Shown: piece by piece, positions 49,208 to 50,383 of the stretch
Layout of the letters: every line of letters starts with the position of its first letter
Position numbering within the stretch: the stretch's first letter is position 1
NCBI GenBank assembly: GCA_020349905.1
Contig: CP070702.1
Span: 2,180,553 to 2,230,935 of the forward strand
Length of the DNA: 50,383 bases
Origin: Candidatus Eiseniibacteriota bacterium
Lineage (GTDB): Bacteria > Eisenbacteria > RBG-16-71-46 > JAFGJU01
Reading direction: 5' to 3'
Notes under the pieces: model-generated
Database searches by the model: none
What the model was told of the DNA's origin: nothing
Seen by the model: only the letters and a program-made list of their open reading frames with translations
Made by a program: the position numbers and the translations under genes

Positions 49208-50383
49208 TCATTTGCCCTCCGCTTCCTTCAGTGATCTCTTGACAACCTTGACGGTCGCCTGAGAAACCAGAAAATCGATGACCTTTCTCTCCAGCAGTGC
49301 GTCTCGCACTCTCTCCAGGCCACCCTCGGCCTTCAGGCGGTCTTTGGCCTCGTCCGGAGTGACCTTCTCGAACGACGCAATCCGAGAGATCTCATTCTCC
49401 ACGTCTTCGTCCGTGACTGCAAGCGCTTCCTGGCTCGACACCTGTTCGATGATGAGATGCCTTCTCAGGTACCGCGCGGCCGAGGGCTTCAGGCCCTCGC
49501 GGAGCTCTGCCTCGTCTTCGGGCGAGGAGTCGGCGGACTGCCGGCTCACGAAGTAGCCCAGCATGCGCTCCACCATCGACTCCGGCAGCTCGAAGTTGTT
49601 GATGGAGATGAGCTCGTCGAAGAGCTTGGTCTCCAGAAGCTCCTGCGAGCGCATCACTGCTTTGCCTTCGAGCTCCAGCCTGATCCTGCTCTTTAGCTCG
49701 TCCAGGCCACCGGGTGCACCAACCCTCTTCGCAAACTCGTCGTCGAGAACCGCCTCTTTCTTCTCCCGGATCTCCTTTATGTCGATGCGGAAGTTGGCCG
49801 TGGTGCCGGCCAGCTTCTCGTCGGCGTGGTCCTCAGGAAACGTCACGACCACCTTTTTCTGCTCGCCGGCCCTGGCGCCTCTCAGGCTCGTCTCTATGTC
49901 TTCGATGATGGAGCGCTCGCCCAGGATGACGGGATAGCGCTCTATCTTGGAACCCTTACCGGAGCCCGGCGGCTTGCCGAGTCTCTCGTAATCTATGATG
50001 ACCAGGTCGCCGTCGCGGGCCTCCCTGTCAACGGGATTGAACTCCGGGTTTCCCTTCCTCAGTTGCTCGAGAGCGGCGTCCACGTCCTCGTCCGATATGT
50101 CGAACTCCACCTTCTCAAGCCCCAGACCTTTGTAGCCGGAGACCTCTATCTTCGGCTTCACCTCCAGGGTGGCCCTGAAACTGAGGGCCTCCCCCCGCTT
50201 GAACTTGATGTCCTCGAACGTGGGGTCGCTCACCGGAGAAAGATTGAGCTCCGTGAGGGCTTCCTGATATGCCCTGGGAACCACCCGCTGTAAGAACTCT
50301 GCGTCCAGACCGCTGCCCAGCTGTGCCTGAACCAGCCCGAGCGGTGCGTGGCCCTTTCTGAAGCCCGGTATGGCCAGCCGCTT
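49208..50383 (-). CDS. tig: Trigger factor (N-terminus cut by window edge)
   Basis: Trigger factor is the ribosome-bound chaperone that meets nascent chains at the exit tunnel. The frame is open to the window end; 391 residues are visible, starting inside the ribosome-binding domain at [20 protein letters not shown], which contains the GFRKG-x-AP ribosome-contact signature. A peptidyl-prolyl isomerase (FKBP-type) domain covers [13 protein letters not shown] to [12 protein letters not shown], and a helical SurA-like C-terminal domain follows. About 25-30 N-terminal residues are missing. It leads the tig-clpP-clpX-lon series. Confidence 0.95.
   Translation of the reverse strand, partial: KRLAIPGFRKGHAPLGLVQAQLGSGLDAEFLQRVVPRAYQEALTELNLSPVSDPTFEDIKFKRGEALSFRATLEVKPKIEVSGYKGLGLEKVEFDISDEDVDAALEQLRKGNPEFNPVDREARDGDLVIIDYERLGKPPGSGKGSKIERYPVILGERSIIEDIETSLRGARAGEQKKVVVTFPEDHADEKLAGTTANFRIDIKEIREKKEAVLDDEFAKRVGAPGGLDELKSRIRLELEGKAVMRSQELLETKLFDELISINNFELPESMVERMLGYFVSRQSADSSPEDEAELREGLKPSAARYLRRHLIIEQVSSQEALAVTDEDVENEISRIASFEKVTPDEAKDRLKAEGGLERVRDALLERKVIDFLVSQATVKVVKRSLKEAEGK

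Noticed and set aside
1..50383. CRISPR array, insertion sequence, prophage or toxin-antitoxin system
   Set aside because: I found no regularly spaced repeats, transposase or integrase motifs, or paired small toxin-antitoxin frames. The accessory block at 36300-38640 shows altered composition only.

Overview
The window is a dense, GC-rich bacterial chromosome segment in which every protein gene I can support lies on the minus strand. No transposase, integrase, CRISPR array or phage gene is visible. MurE carries the DNPR motif of meso-diaminopimelate ligases. A secreted beta-propeller ends in a FlgD/Por-type C-terminal domain, and there are YfhO and DUF2723-TPR membrane proteins. Together these suggest a Gram-negative-type bacterium of the FCB superphylum or a neighbouring candidate phylum; that placement is inference and no lineage marker was tested.

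In the direction of transcription (right to left) there are four blocks. (1) 50383-43081 is the protein quality-control locus tig-clpP-clpX-lon, then purA behind its own promoter and a two-hairpin leader, then tRNA-Lys(UUU). ClpP has Asn where the catalytic Asp is expected. (2) 42825-36412 is an accessory region: a secreted propeller-transglutaminase, a YchF ATPase apparently starting at CUG, a DUF2007 protein, a PD-(D/E)XK nuclease-like protein, and a GNAT/polysaccharide-deacetylase pair of differing base composition. A near-identical 27-nt box lies about 50 bases upstream of two predicted start points here. (3) 36300-6133 begins with a promoter, FMN riboswitch and intrinsic terminator ahead of ribD-ribE-ribBA-ribH-nusB and a phosphoesterase. 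It then runs with almost no gaps (largest 129 bases) into a cluster of about 19 envelope-glycan genes. (4) 6080-1 is the division/cell-wall (dcw) cluster mraZ-STAS-rsmH-ftsL-ftsI-murE, behind a near-consensus promoter and three MraZ boxes. The window cuts murE and tig.

The glycan cluster looks like a surface polysaccharide or glycoprotein pathway. hddA and hddC make the last steps of GDP-D-glycero-D-manno-heptose. Two polyprenyl-phosphate glycosyltransferases (DPM1-like and GtrB-like) can charge lipid carriers, and several GT4/GT2 enzymes can build the chain. A Wzx-type flippase, a UPF0104 protein and three large multi-spanning proteins (YfhO, GT-C, DUF2723) act in the membrane. A FemAB-type acyltransferase and two methyltransferases may decorate the product. 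The polyprenyl-phosphate phosphotransferase domain, fused to a GT2, appears to have lost its catalytic residues.

The leads most worth checking are the degenerate GT2-PGT fusion, the shared 27-nt upstream box, the Asn172 ClpP, the purA leader, the STAS protein in the dcw cluster, and the CUG start of ychF.
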